Of a stretch of 64,000 nucleotides of DNA, positions 1-8,779 are shown piece by piece. The position numbers and the translations under genes are program-made. Position 1 is the first letter of the stretch. Every line of letters starts with the position of its first letter. This DNA comes from Desulfurococcaceae archaeon AG1. GTDB lineage: Archaea > Thermoproteota > Thermoprotei_A > Sulfolobales > AG1. The DNA lies in NCBI GenBank assembly GCA_003116855.1, contig BEWT01000002.1, positions 1-64,000 on the forward strand, read 5' to 3'. The notes under the pieces are model-generated. The model was not told the origin of the DNA. It saw nothing but the letters and a program-made list of their open reading frames with translations, and made no database searches.

Positions 1-240
1 TTTATGGACTATACGTTATGGTTAGTCATAATCGTAAATTATATTTAATATATTATAAGCTTATCTATAAAACAATTAAGATCTAACATGAGAATCGATA
101 TGATCATTATAAACCCTCATGAAACCAAAACAGCTATTATGTCATTAACTATTGTCTGTTGATAGCTATTCTAGATCTCGCTGGTAAGTTTTCAATATAT
201 ATATGAGCTTCGTGGAAGATTACCCAAAAGGTGTCATTCT

Positions 241-250
241 AGTTTTTAAC
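241..250 (+). promoter_or_regulatory. Likely TATA box of the OADH operon
   Basis: An A/T-rich box (AGTTTTTAAC) is centred about 21 bases before the ATG at 267 and 33 before the ATG at 279. In Thermoproteota transcription usually starts about 25 bases after the TATA centre, which would give a leaderless or nearly leaderless mRNA and leaves both ATGs possible. Nothing else is recognisable in 1-240 apart from a second A/T run near 195-205. Confidence 0.5.
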
Positions 251-266
251 CTCGTAAGGAATAGGT

Positions 267-1445
267 ATGGGGACTAAAATGTCCCAAAATCCTTTCGAAA
301 CCTTTTATAATTTAAATGATATAATGGAAGGTTTAGATATAGAGAGGGCCCTCAGCATCTATAGAGTCATTGACACCGACGGCAGAGTTGTTGCCGATAA
401 AGAGCCAGATCTGCCGAGAGAACTGCTTCTCAACATGTATATCTATATGATTAGAACCAGGATCCTTGATGGATGGCTCCTAAAGCTCCAGAGGATGGGG
501 AAAGTAGCGCTCCACGCACCAAACATCGGCGAGGAAGCCGTCTCAGTTGGATCAGCGCTTTCTCTCAGCAAAGAGGACTGGGTATTCCCATACTATAGAA
601 ACATAGGCGTGTTCATAGCCAGAGGGGTTTCTGAAGAGGAGATAATAGATAGAAATATGGCTAACATAGACGATCCTTTTAAGGGAAAAGAATTCACGAT
701 CCTCGGCTCAAAGAGGCATAGAATAGGGCCTGTCACAGTACCTGTAGGAAACCAGATCCCTCACGCAGTAGGCTTCGCACTAGGTGCACGAATAGCTGGG
801 GAGAATATAGTTGTTATGACAATATTTGGGGATGGAGCAACATCTAGAGGAGGCTTCCACGCCGGGCTTAACTTCGCTGGGATTCATAGGCTCCCTGTGG
901 TTTTCGTTATAGAGAACAACCAATGGGCAATATCTGTCCCAGTTAAGAAGCAGACGGGCTCCCCTACATTCGCTATCAAGGGTGTTGCTTACAACATACC
1001 AGGCATAAGGATTGATGGCAACGATGTAATCGCGGTATATATAACTGCTAAGGAGGCTGTTGATAGGGCTAGAGAGGGGAAGGGCCCCACACTCATAGAG
1101 GCTGTTACTTATAGAATGGGGCCTCACACCACAGCTGATGATCCTAGTAGATATAGACCGCCTGAGGAGGTTAAGAGGATCGAGAGATACGATCCGATAC
1201 AGAGGTTCCGGAGATACTTGATAGATAGAGGCTATATATCGGAAAAAGAGGACAAAGAGATCTATGAGGAGTGGAGCAGAAAGATAGAAGATATTGTTAG
1301 AAAGTGTCTCTCAAAACCACAACTACCTGAGGAAGTTATATTTGATGATGTCTACTCAAAGAGGTTCTGGAACCTTGAGGAGCAGGTTTCAGAGTTCAGA
1401 GAATCCCTCGAGATTATGAAGAAACTCGGAGTCAGGGTGGAGTAG
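267..1445 (+). CDS. 2-oxoacid dehydrogenase E1 component, alpha subunit
   Basis: E1alpha of a pyruvate or branched-chain 2-oxoacid dehydrogenase complex; with E1beta it performs the thiamine-diphosphate-dependent decarboxylation that transfers the acyl group to the lipoyl arm of E2. The 392-residue length is normal. The ThDP/Mg motif is complete: GDG at about residues 188-190 and the closing ENN at about 216-218. A second in-frame ATG at 279 (MSQNPF) is an equally good start. The E1beta gene begins at the base after the stop, so the two subunits are surely cotranslated. Substrate preference (pyruvate versus branched-chain acids) cannot be read from the sequence; characterised archaeal homologues in Thermoplasma act on branched-chain 2-oxoacids. 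Confidence 0.93.
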   Translation: MGTKMSQNPFETFYNLNDIMEGLDIERALSIYRVIDTDGRVVADKEPDLPRELLLNMYIYMIRTRILDGWLLKLQRMGKVALHAPNIGEEAVSVGSALSLSKEDWVFPYYRNIGVFIARGVSEEEIIDRNMANIDDPFKGKEFTILGSKRHRIGPVTVPVGNQIPHAVGFALGARIAGENIVVMTIFGDGATSRGGFHAGLNFAGIHRLPVVFVIENNQWAISVPVKKQTGSPTFAIKGVAYNIPGIRIDGNDVIAVYITAKEAVDRAREGKGPTLIEAVTYRMGPHTTADDPSRYRPPEEVKRIERYDPIQRFRRYLIDRGYISEKEDKEIYEEWSRKIEDIVRKCLSKPQLPEEVIFDDVYSKRFWNLEEQVSEFRESLEIMKKLGVRVE

Positions 1446-2423
1446 ATGCCTGTAATGAACATGGTACAGGCTCTCAACACAGCTCTTAGAGAGGAGATGA
1501 AGAGAGACCCCAGAGTAATCGTGCTAGGCGAGGATGTTGGTAGAAGGGGAGGAGTGTTCCTAGTAACAGAGGGTCTTATAGACGAGTTCGGCGAGATGAG
1601 GGTGATAGATACGCCTTTAACCGAAATGGGGATTGTAGGGATCGCTGTTGGTCTCGCATTATATGGCTTCAAACCAGTTGCCGAAATACAGTTCATAGAC
1701 TTCGTTTACGAGGCGTTCGACCAGATAGTCTCAGAAGCAGCTAAGATGAGGTCAAAGACAGGAGGCATGTTCACAGCCCCCATAGTTGTGAGAGCCCCTT
1801 GCTGTGGCGGTGTCAAGGGAGCTATGCATCATAGCCAGAGCCCTGAGAGCTACTTCATACACACAGCAGGATTGATAACCATGATGCCCTCTAGTCCTTA
1901 CGATGCTAAAGGCATGCTCAAGGCTGCGATAAGGGCCGAGGATCCCGTGATCTTCCTCGAACCAAAATCGATCTATAGAACTATAAAGGAAGAGGTGCCT
2001 GAAGATGACTACGTAATCCCAATAGGAAAGGGTAAGATAGTTAGGGAGGGGTCTGACATAACGATCGTAACCTATGGTGCTATGGTTTACACAGCCCTTG
2101 AGGCCGCTAAACTTGCTGAAGAGAAGCATGGGTGGAGCGCCGAGATCATAGATCTTAGAACGCTCTTCCCATTCGACAAAGATCTCATTATAAAGAGTGT
2201 AGAGAAAACAGGAAGGCTTATAATAGTCCACGAGGCTCCAAAAACCCTAGGACTCGGTGCAGAAATAGCTGCCTATATCTCAGAGAACGCTATAGATCTT
2301 CTGAGGGGGCCCATAATAAGGGTCACAGGCTACGATACACCCTTCCCGCTGGTTCACGAGAAGCTCTATATGCCCAACATAGCTAGGATATATCTCGCTA
2401 TGCAGAAAATAATGATGTACTGA
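1446..2423 (+). CDS. 2-oxoacid dehydrogenase E1 component, beta subunit
   Basis: E1beta partner, 325 residues, the usual length. It begins immediately after the alpha stop codon. The N-terminal pyrimidine-binding domain has the family signature with the ThDP-activating glutamate (TEMGIVGIAVGLA) followed by the IQFIDF and FDQI segments; the C-terminal transketolase-type domain contains VTYGAMVYTALEA and VHEAPKTLGLGAEI. It acts in the cytoplasm as part of an alpha2beta2 E1. Ten bases separate it from the E2 gene, consistent with a four-gene operon. Confidence 0.94.
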   Translation: MPVMNMVQALNTALREEMKRDPRVIVLGEDVGRRGGVFLVTEGLIDEFGEMRVIDTPLTEMGIVGIAVGLALYGFKPVAEIQFIDFVYEAFDQIVSEAAKMRSKTGGMFTAPIVVRAPCCGGVKGAMHHSQSPESYFIHTAGLITMMPSSPYDAKGMLKAAIRAEDPVIFLEPKSIYRTIKEEVPEDDYVIPIGKGKIVREGSDITIVTYGAMVYTALEAAKLAEEKHGWSAEIIDLRTLFPFDKDLIIKSVEKTGRLIIVHEAPKTLGLGAEIAAYISENAIDLLRGPIIRVTGYDTPFPLVHEKLYMPNIARIYLAMQKIMMY

Positions 2424-2433
2424 GGCGAGGCGA

Positions 2434-3687
2434 ATGCCCAGGGTTGAGAAGGTAAAGCTCCCAGACATAGGCGAGGGCATAGCTGAGGGAGAGATTGTTA
2501 GATGGCTTGTTAAAGAGGGAGACCAGATCAAGCAGTTCCAATCAATGGTAGAGGTCCTCACAGATAAGGCTAGCGTTGAAATACCATCTCCCTATACCGG
2601 GAGGGTTGCAAAGCTTCTTGCAAAAGAGGGAGAGAGGGTAAGAGTTGGTACTGTGATAGCAGAGATAGAGGTGGAGGATGCACAGCCCCAGGCAGCTATC
2701 CAGGAGGCTGTGAAGGAAGCACCTCCAAAGACTGCCGAGGTACAGACCAAACCCCAGGAACAGGTTGCTAGGCAGGTTGTGAGGGCTCCTCCATCTGTTA
2801 GGAGGCTTGCACAGGAGCTGGGCGTGGATCTAAGCCTTGTTGTTGGCACAGGCCCTGGGGGTGTTATAACGAGAGAAGATGTTATGAAATTCTATGAGGA
2901 ACACGTCAAGCCAAAACTAGCTGCACAGCAAGCCGCACCCGCAGCTCCTGTCACACCTCCAGCCCAGGTTGTTACACCTGTTGAGAGGATCCCGCTTAGA
3001 GGTATAAAGAGGAGAATGGCCGAGAAGATGGCCGAGGCTAAGAGCAAGATACCTCATGTCTACTTAGCAGAGGAGGTTGACGTCACAGAGCTTGTCAGGC
3101 TTAGAGAGAATCTCAAAAAGCTTGCAGAGAGCAAGGGTGTTAAGCTAACCTACCTACCATTCATAATAAAGGCTGTTACCAAGGCTCTCAAGGAGTTCCC
3201 GCTCCTCAACTCATCTCTCGACGAGGCTAGGGGCGAGATCGTTGTTAAGAAGTACTATAACATAGGAATAGCTGTTGACACAGAGCAAGGGTTGGTGGTA
3301 CCAAATATAAAGAACGCTGATAAGAAGGGTCTCTTCCAGATAGCCAGAGAGATAGAGGAGCTTGCCGAGAAGGCTCGCCAGGGTAAACTAACCCTCGAGG
3401 ATATAAGGGACGGGACCTTCACGATAACGAATGTAGGGGCTATAGGATCCACTGTTGGGTTCCCAATAATAAACTACCCAGAATCAGCGATCCTCGGGAT
3501 CCACAGGATAGTTAAGAAGCCAGGCTATTATGAGGATAGGTTAGAGCCTAGGTATTATCTAAACATATCACTCAGCTTTGACCATAGATTCATAGAAGGC
3601 GGCTACGCAGCAAGATTCCTATCAACCCTTAAGAACTATCTCGAAAACCCATTGCTATTCCTAGCACAAGAGGATGAGTTCAAATAG
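2434..3687 (+). CDS. 2-oxoacid dehydrogenase E2, dihydrolipoamide acyltransferase
   Basis: The core of the complex, 417 residues with the full E2 architecture. A single lipoyl domain at about 1-80 carries the lipoylated lysine in the DKAS motif (about residue 45). A proline/alanine/glutamine-rich linker follows, then a peripheral-subunit-binding domain (about 120-155, VRRLAQELGVDL ... GPGGVITREDV), a second linker, and the acyltransferase domain (about 185-417). The catalytic histidine is in DHRFIEGG at about residue 384; the usual aspartate of DHRxxDG is a glutamate here. The function depends on a lipoylation enzyme, which is not recognisable in this window. The 3' end overlaps the E3 gene by 14 bases. 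Confidence 0.94.
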   Translation: MPRVEKVKLPDIGEGIAEGEIVRWLVKEGDQIKQFQSMVEVLTDKASVEIPSPYTGRVAKLLAKEGERVRVGTVIAEIEVEDAQPQAAIQEAVKEAPPKTAEVQTKPQEQVARQVVRAPPSVRRLAQELGVDLSLVVGTGPGGVITREDVMKFYEEHVKPKLAAQQAAPAAPVTPPAQVVTPVERIPLRGIKRRMAEKMAEAKSKIPHVYLAEEVDVTELVRLRENLKKLAESKGVKLTYLPFIIKAVTKALKEFPLLNSSLDEARGEIVVKKYYNIGIAVDTEQGLVVPNIKNADKKGLFQIAREIEELAEKARQGKLTLEDIRDGTFTITNVGAIGSTVGFPIINYPESAILGIHRIVKKPGYYEDRLEPRYYLNISLSFDHRFIEGGYAARFLSTLKNYLENPLLFLAQEDEFK

Positions 3688-5083
3688 GTGTGGATCTGTG
3701 GATTCGAAATACGATTTGGTAGTTATAGGAGGAGGTCCTGGGGGATACCCAGGCGCTATAAGGGCATCACAGCTAGGATTAAGAGTGGCGTTGGTTGAAG
3801 CCGATAGGCTTGGCGGTGAGTGCACAAACTATGGATGCATACCAACCAAGGCTTTGCTAAAACCCGCTAACACGATCTGGAGTATTAGGTCTATGAAGTT
3901 CGTTAAAGGGGAACTGGATCTTGATTTCAACGAATACATCTCGTGGGTCTCATCGATCGTTGAGAGGATCTCTGGGGGTGTTGAAATGCTTCTCAAAGGC
4001 TACGGAGTTGATCTCTATAGAGGTGAGGCAAAGCTTCTTGACAGAAACACCCTATATGTTGAGAACATAGGCGAGATCAAAGCAGAAAAGATCCTCATTG
4101 CTACCGGAACCAACCCCTCAGAGCTCCCTCTTCTTAAAGTCGACGGAGAGGTGATCCATAATAATAGAACCATACTTAGAATTAGGAGGAAACCATCATC
4201 GATCCTAATAGTTGGCGGAGGATACATAGGCGTTGAGTTCGCAAGCCTATACGCAAAGATAGGCGTTGAGGTGCACCTAGCAGAGATCATGCCGAACCTT
4301 TTGCCAGGAATGGATCAGGATCTCTCAAGAGCAGCGGAAAGGATGCTCAAAAACCTAGGGGTAAAGATTCGCACGAACACAACTGTTAAATCTATCGAGA
4401 AGAGACAGAACGAGGCACATGTGGAATTATCAAGCGGAGAGAAGCTGTCTGTCGAGAAGATCCTGGTGGCTGTTGGTAGAAAGCCAAGGTCAGAGAACCT
4501 AGGCCTAAGAGAAGTGGGAGTCGAGCTCGACGAAAAGGGGTATATAAGGGTTGATGGTAGCATGAGGACCTCGGTTGAAAATATATATGCCTCAGGCGAT
4601 ATAACAGGCCCTCCGCTATTAGCCCATAGGGCTTTCATGCAGTCATTAGTTGCTGCAGAAAATGCTGCTGGTAAGAAGGTCTTATACGATCCAAGAGCAG
4701 TACCTTCGGTAATATTTACAGAACCGGAGATGGCTTTTGTCGGAATGAGCGAGGAAGAGGCGAGGAAGAATGGCTATAAGCCTAAAAGCCTCAAAATGCC
4801 CTTAGGAGGAGTTGCTAGAGCCGTGATAGAGGGGGGCGAAGAAGGGTTTGCAAAGATCATATATGACGAGGATACAAAACAACTTCTAGGCTTTGTGGCT
4901 ATGGCTCCACACGCCTCAGAGATCGTATCCGAGGCAACGCTAGCTATAGAGATGGGGGCATCTATAGAGGATCTATCCCTCACCATACACCCACACCCCA
5001 CAATCTCGGAAATATTTGGAGAGATCTCGGAACTCGCTTTAGGAAGGCCTAAGCATTTCCTTATAAGGAAAAGGCAGAAGTAA
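3674..5083 (+). CDS. Dihydrolipoamide dehydrogenase (E3)
   Basis: FAD- and NAD-dependent E3 that reoxidises the lipoyl group, 469 residues. The N-terminal dinucleotide fold GGGPGGYPGAI is followed by the redox-active disulfide C-x4-C at residues 50 and 55 (GGECTNYGCIPTK), the NAD-binding fold GGGYIGVEFAS, the second FAD motif (IYASGDI), and the C-terminal dimer-interface histidine in HPHPTISEIF. All catalytic positions are present. The ATG at 3674 lies inside the E2 gene; a GTG at 3698 would trim eight residues. This E3 may also serve the glycine cleavage system whose T and H genes lie at 40.5-42 kb. Confidence 0.94.
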   Translation: MSSNRCGSVDSKYDLVVIGGGPGGYPGAIRASQLGLRVALVEADRLGGECTNYGCIPTKALLKPANTIWSIRSMKFVKGELDLDFNEYISWVSSIVERISGGVEMLLKGYGVDLYRGEAKLLDRNTLYVENIGEIKAEKILIATGTNPSELPLLKVDGEVIHNNRTILRIRRKPSSILIVGGGYIGVEFASLYAKIGVEVHLAEIMPNLLPGMDQDLSRAAERMLKNLGVKIRTNTTVKSIEKRQNEAHVELSSGEKLSVEKILVAVGRKPRSENLGLREVGVELDEKGYIRVDGSMRTSVENIYASGDITGPPLLAHRAFMQSLVAAENAAGKKVLYDPRAVPSVIFTEPEMAFVGMSEEEARKNGYKPKSLKMPLGGVARAVIEGGEEGFAKIIYDEDTKQLLGFVAMAPHASEIVSEATLAIEMGASIEDLSLTIHPHPTISEIFGEISELALGRPKHFLIRKRQK

Positions 5084-5261
5084 AGCAAAGCCTTGTTTTG
5101 ATCCCTATATAGCCTTTATACCGCGGTCGAGTAGGTTTACAAGAACCACTCCACGCCGAAACCATCAGATAGGGCTATGCAAACCTATCACAGCAACTGG
5201 GTTCCCGGTTGGGTGGGAATGCTTATAGGCTCCACTAGGCTCTTATAATGAGGTACTGGCC

Positions 5262-5594
5262 TTGGTTCAGGAGGAGAAGCAGTATATAGAGCTAAGCCTA
5301 AGCGAGATCCCAAATAAAACCCCCATTAGAAAGGAGATCGGAGGGCTCAGAGGGGTTCTCATAGTAAGGATAGGGGATGATATATATGCAGCCGACGATG
5401 AATGCCCCCACGAGGGGTGCTTCCTAAGCGATGGCTACCTTAACGATGAGGATAGAACTATCACATGTACATGCCACTGGTCAACCTTCAGGCTTACAGA
5501 TGGCGCCTCACTAACACCTGAGGTCACCACAAAACCGATGAGACTCTATAGAGTTGAGAGGAGAGGAGATAGGATAGTTATACTGATAACATGA
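5262..5594 (+). CDS. Small Rieske-type [2Fe-2S] protein
   Basis: A 110-residue soluble ferredoxin of the Rieske type. The two ligand motifs are C-P-H at about residues 50-52 and C-T-C-H at about 70-73 (C-x-H and C-x2-H), spaced as in biphenyl-dioxygenase-type Rieske ferredoxins. It has no membrane segment or signal peptide, so it is not a bc1-type Rieske protein. The start is TTG; no better in-frame codon is seen. It stands alone, so its redox partner is unknown; the closest genes are a Clp1-type kinase and an UbiD decarboxylase. Confidence 0.85.
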   Translation: MVQEEKQYIELSLSEIPNKTPIRKEIGGLRGVLIVRIGDDIYAADDECPHEGCFLSDGYLNDEDRTITCTCHWSTFRLTDGASLTPEVTTKPMRLYRVERRGDRIVILIT

Positions 5595-5655
5595 TCCCCA
5601 CGGGCTATTGTTTTTAACATAGAGTTAAGGATATAGCTCCTGCGTCTATACTTTC

Positions 5656-6927
5656 ATGGTGGCTGGTCTGAGGATCTCTGTTGAGATCTCTGAGAACAAA
5701 TCCATAAGGATCCGCGGGCCCGCTAGAATCAGCATCATAGACGGTGAATGCTATATCTCAGGTGCAAAGCTCTCGAAAGGGTCGCAGGTTGTTATTAGCG
5801 CCTATAAGTCGCAAGCCATATATTCGAGATCAAGAGCCAGGGTTGAAATAGAGCTTGGAGAAGGAGCTGGGGTTGACGTTGCTAAACCCGAGGAAGAACC
5901 TCTCTTCGAATGGCTCGAAACCGCCTATAAACTTGCCACTAAGGGATCTAGGGTTGTTGTTATAGGCCCCACAGAATCTGGGAAAACCTCGTTCTCGGTA
6001 TTGCTAGCCAACATAGCTATCGAGCAGGGGTTAAGACCATGTATAGTAGATGGAGATGTAGGTCAGGAGGATATAGGACCGCCGGGCTTTGTAGCCCTCT
6101 CATGCCCGTCAAAACAGTTCGTATGGCTAAGAGATCTAGAGCCCCAGGCTATGAGGTTTATCGGGCATAATAACCCATTGATGGGCTCTTATAGACTAAT
6201 AGCATCTATAGCAGATCTCGTATCCAAAGCATCAACCCAGAGCGATCTAATAGTGATAAACACAGACGGCTGGGTCTCATCGCCCCAGGCTATCGAGATG
6301 AAGCTAGATATAGCTAGATATGTCGGGGCAAGCCATATCGTAGCCCTAGCCGGAGGATCTTTCATGGGGCATCTCCCCAGAAAAGGTTTTGCAGAGATCG
6401 TGGTTCTGAGATCCCCTCAAGGCGTTAGGGTCAGATCGAGGGAGGAGCGGAGGGCTCTGAGGAGCCAGGCTTATAAGAAGGCTTTCGAAGGCTCTGTAAT
6501 GAGATCGTTCTCGATAAGCGAGGTCATTATCACAGGCTCGTGTCTCTTCTCAGGAAGCCCTGTTTCGGGGGAAGAGCTCTCACAGCTCTCTGAGGCTCTC
6601 TCGACAAAAGTGCTCTATGCATCAATCCTTGAGAACACGATCTATGCATTCACTGAGGGTGGGAGGGAGAGTGATAAGCCTCTCAGGCTTAGGGATGGTA
6701 GGGAGGTGGTTGTGATCCCCAAGGGAAGCGAGAAGGGGCTCCTATGCTCCCTCGTATCAAGAGCAAGAGAAGAATATCCATGTATAGTTGATAGCGTAGA
6801 CCCCGAAAACCTTAGGATCAATGTAGTGACCAGATACCAAGGAGATGTGAGCGCGATAATCATAGGACGAATAAAGCTAGACGAGAGTTACGAGGATAGC
6901 TGGAGGGGTTCAAGATGCCAGATATAA
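5656..6927 (+). CDS. Clp1/Grc3-type polynucleotide 5'-kinase
   Basis: Predicted RNA 5'-hydroxyl kinase related to the Pyrococcus Clp1 homologue, 423 residues. An N-terminal beta-rich region (about 1-90) precedes the P-loop GPTESGKTS at about 103-111; the following DGDVGQEDIGPPG and VINTDGWV segments match the Walker B/clasp region of the family, and a C-terminal domain completes the protein. Such enzymes phosphorylate 5'-OH ends of RNA or DNA, with likely roles in RNA repair or tRNA splicing; the intron-containing tRNA-Pro in this window shows that splicing occurs here. Its stop overlaps the UbiD start by 13 bases. Confidence 0.85.
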   Translation: MVAGLRISVEISENKSIRIRGPARISIIDGECYISGAKLSKGSQVVISAYKSQAIYSRSRARVEIELGEGAGVDVAKPEEEPLFEWLETAYKLATKGSRVVVIGPTESGKTSFSVLLANIAIEQGLRPCIVDGDVGQEDIGPPGFVALSCPSKQFVWLRDLEPQAMRFIGHNNPLMGSYRLIASIADLVSKASTQSDLIVINTDGWVSSPQAIEMKLDIARYVGASHIVALAGGSFMGHLPRKGFAEIVVLRSPQGVRVRSREERRALRSQAYKKAFEGSVMRSFSISEVIITGSCLFSGSPVSGEELSQLSEALSTKVLYASILENTIYAFTEGGRESDKPLRLRDGREVVVIPKGSEKGLLCSLVSRAREEYPCIVDSVDPENLRINVVTRYQGDVSAIIIGRIKLDESYEDSWRGSRCQI

Positions 6928-8216
6928 TCAGCGCGATAAAGCTTCTCGAGGATATGGGGTTACTTATAAGAGAACCCAGGATCCTTTCCTGGAGGTTCGA
7001 GGCTGCCAAGGCTATAGAGAAAGCCGACTCTCTCGGAAAAGCAATTATTTTTAGAAGTAACTGTTGCGATGGAATCGACATAGTATCTAACCTTATACCA
7101 TCAAGAGAGATCCTGAAGAACTACCTAGGAGTGAAAAGCGATGAAGAGCTGTATTTAAAACTAACCAACGCTATGGATAACCCTGCTAGGTGTTCCGAAG
7201 AAAGCTTCGGGGATCACTATATAGAGGATAACAGATCTCTAGAGGAGCTCCCAGCACTACATTTCTATGAAGGCGATGCCGGTAGGTATTTCACCTCATC
7301 CATATTTATAGCACGAGACCCTGATCAGGAGATCTATAACGCATCGATACACAGGATCCTTATTAAAGGTAGAATGACCGGCGCGGCTAGGATTGTACCA
7401 AGACATCTAAGAAAGATCATAGATGCCTATAGATCTAGGAATAAAGAAACCCCCATAGCAGTGTGCTTCTCACCCCACCCCGTAGTATTCCTCGGAGCAG
7501 CCCTTCAGCCAAGATATGGCGTGTTTGAAATGGAGGTTGCTAACAAACTACTCAGCGGTAGTCTGAGGCTCTGCAGAACACCTATCCATAACCTCCCAGT
7601 ACCCTGTGAATGCTCCCACGTCCTCGAGGGCCGGGTTACGCTTGAGGATGTCGAGGAAGGACCTTTCGCTGACGCTCTCCTAACATATGATTCTATCAGG
7701 ATGGAGCCCCTCATAGTGTTCGACAAGATCTATAGATCTAAGGTTGATAGACCCTTCCACACAGTCCTCGCGGGGAGAACAGAGCACGTATTGCTCATGG
7801 GGATCGGTAAGGAGGCCGATATATATTACTCAGTATCGAGGGTTGTTAGAAGAGTCTATAAAGTGAGGCTAACAAGGGCTAGCGGTGGATGGCTCCACGC
7901 ATTGATATCTATAGAGAAGAGCGTTGATGGAGACTCAAAAAACGCAATACTAGCTGCATTCGCAGCCCACCCATCACTGAAAATCGTAACCGTTGTCGAT
8001 GGAGATATAGATATCGATAACCCAGAGGAGGTTGAATGGGCAATAGCTACAAGACTCCAAGCATCGAGAGGAATAGTGATCATAAAGGAGGCTAGGCTCA
8101 GCAGCCTCGACCCATCAGCCCGCAACGGTATCGGGGATAAGCTGGGGATAGATGCTACAGTACCGATCGGTGAGAGGCATAGGTATAGAAGAGCCAGGAT
8201 ACCTGACACTAAGTAG
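6915..8216 (+). CDS. UbiD-family decarboxylase, probable anhydromevalonate phosphate decarboxylase
   Basis: A 433-residue prenylated-FMN decarboxylase of the UbiD superfamily. Recognisable blocks are HYIEDNRSL, the central RMTGAARIVPRHL, HPVVFLGAA, and the family core VLEGRV ... EGPFADALLTYDS with the conserved acidic residue. In Aeropyrum the archaeal UbiD homologue decarboxylates trans-anhydromevalonate 5-phosphate to isopentenyl phosphate in the modified mevalonate pathway, and that is the most likely role for a single archaeal UbiD of this type. Its aconitase-X partner (phosphomevalonate dehydratase) is not in this window, so the assignment rests on family and lineage. It overlaps the upstream kinase gene. 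Confidence 0.8.
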   Translation: MPDIISAIKLLEDMGLLIREPRILSWRFEAAKAIEKADSLGKAIIFRSNCCDGIDIVSNLIPSREILKNYLGVKSDEELYLKLTNAMDNPARCSEESFGDHYIEDNRSLEELPALHFYEGDAGRYFTSSIFIARDPDQEIYNASIHRILIKGRMTGAARIVPRHLRKIIDAYRSRNKETPIAVCFSPHPVVFLGAALQPRYGVFEMEVANKLLSGSLRLCRTPIHNLPVPCECSHVLEGRVTLEDVEEGPFADALLTYDSIRMEPLIVFDKIYRSKVDRPFHTVLAGRTEHVLLMGIGKEADIYYSVSRVVRRVYKVRLTRASGGWLHALISIEKSVDGDSKNAILAAFAAHPSLKIVTVVDGDIDIDNPEEVEWAIATRLQASRGIVIIKEARLSSLDPSARNGIGDKLGIDATVPIGERHRYRRARIPDTK

Positions 8217-8227
8217 GTTATTCAGCA

Positions 8228-8611
8228 TCAATTTAGATTATAGGCTTCCGGCACTAGAACCATTAGTAACAGCTCAAGCGGTTTAAGCTCGCCACTCACA
8301 GGATCTACCTGGAGACCTAGTTCCTTAAGCGTTACCACTCCCAAGAGATATATTCCCTCATCGCCAAAAACCGTGATCGTATGCACAGCTTGACCCCCAA
8401 TCTCGATCCCGATCAGCCCGATCTCCCTCTCAACAACCCTACCATCTGCTAGCCTAAATCTCCTTTTACCAATAGGTTTGACACCAAGCTCCTCAAGGAG
8501 ACTCCTCGGGAGAACAGTATATATAGCTCCAGTATCTGCCAGCAGAGTTACTTCTCTAGCAATACCACTCTCTATACACCACACTCTCGCATTGACTTTA
8601 ACATACCCCAA
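8228..8611 (-). CDS. Clan AA (retropepsin-like) aspartic protease
   Basis: A 127-residue single-domain aspartic-protease-like protein. The catalytic signature LLADTGAIYTVLP is at about residues 23-35 and the second half contains the conserved hydrophobic-hydrophobic-Gly turn (IYLLGVVTLKELGL). As with retropepsins, one such domain gives half an active site, so the active form would be a dimer. No signal peptide is seen. It is convergent with the UbiD gene (11 bases apart) and its physiological substrate is unknown. Confidence 0.8.
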   Translation of the reverse strand: MGYVKVNARVWCIESGIAREVTLLADTGAIYTVLPRSLLEELGVKPIGKRRFRLADGRVVEREIGLIGIEIGGQAVHTITVFGDEGIYLLGVVTLKELGLQVDPVSGELKPLELLLMVLVPEAYNLN

Positions 8612-8761
8612 TTAGCACTCCACCACTGAATTTCATACTCTCATTCTCTATATATACTCCCCTAAAGCCAGCAGCAGTATGAAGAGCAGAGTATCGAGCG
8701 CCATATGCTTAGCAAAGCTAATCAAACCTCGGGGTTTAGTCTGGTTTTAACACACCTCAAG

Positions 8762-8771
8762 GTATTATAAT
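8762..8771 (+). promoter_or_regulatory. Likely TATA box before the YhfC-like gene
   Basis: GTATTATAAT lies just before the GTG at 8780. Its position predicts transcription starting near 8790-8795, which argues that the real start codon of the membrane protein lies downstream of 8780. Confidence 0.35.
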
Positions 8772-8779
8772 CGATCTTT

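Noticed and set aside
780-1127. Many long minus-strand frames opposite the OADH genes (and similar antisense frames elsewhere)
   Set aside because: They are shadows of strongly conserved plus-strand genes; no domain is recognisable in them.
5084-5261. Possible small RNA between E3 and the Rieske gene (TAGGTTT/AAACCTA pairing and an AACTGGG/CCCGGTT hairpin)
   Set aside because: Only one copy exists, the stems are short or leave a two-base loop, and there are no C/D or H/ACA boxes.
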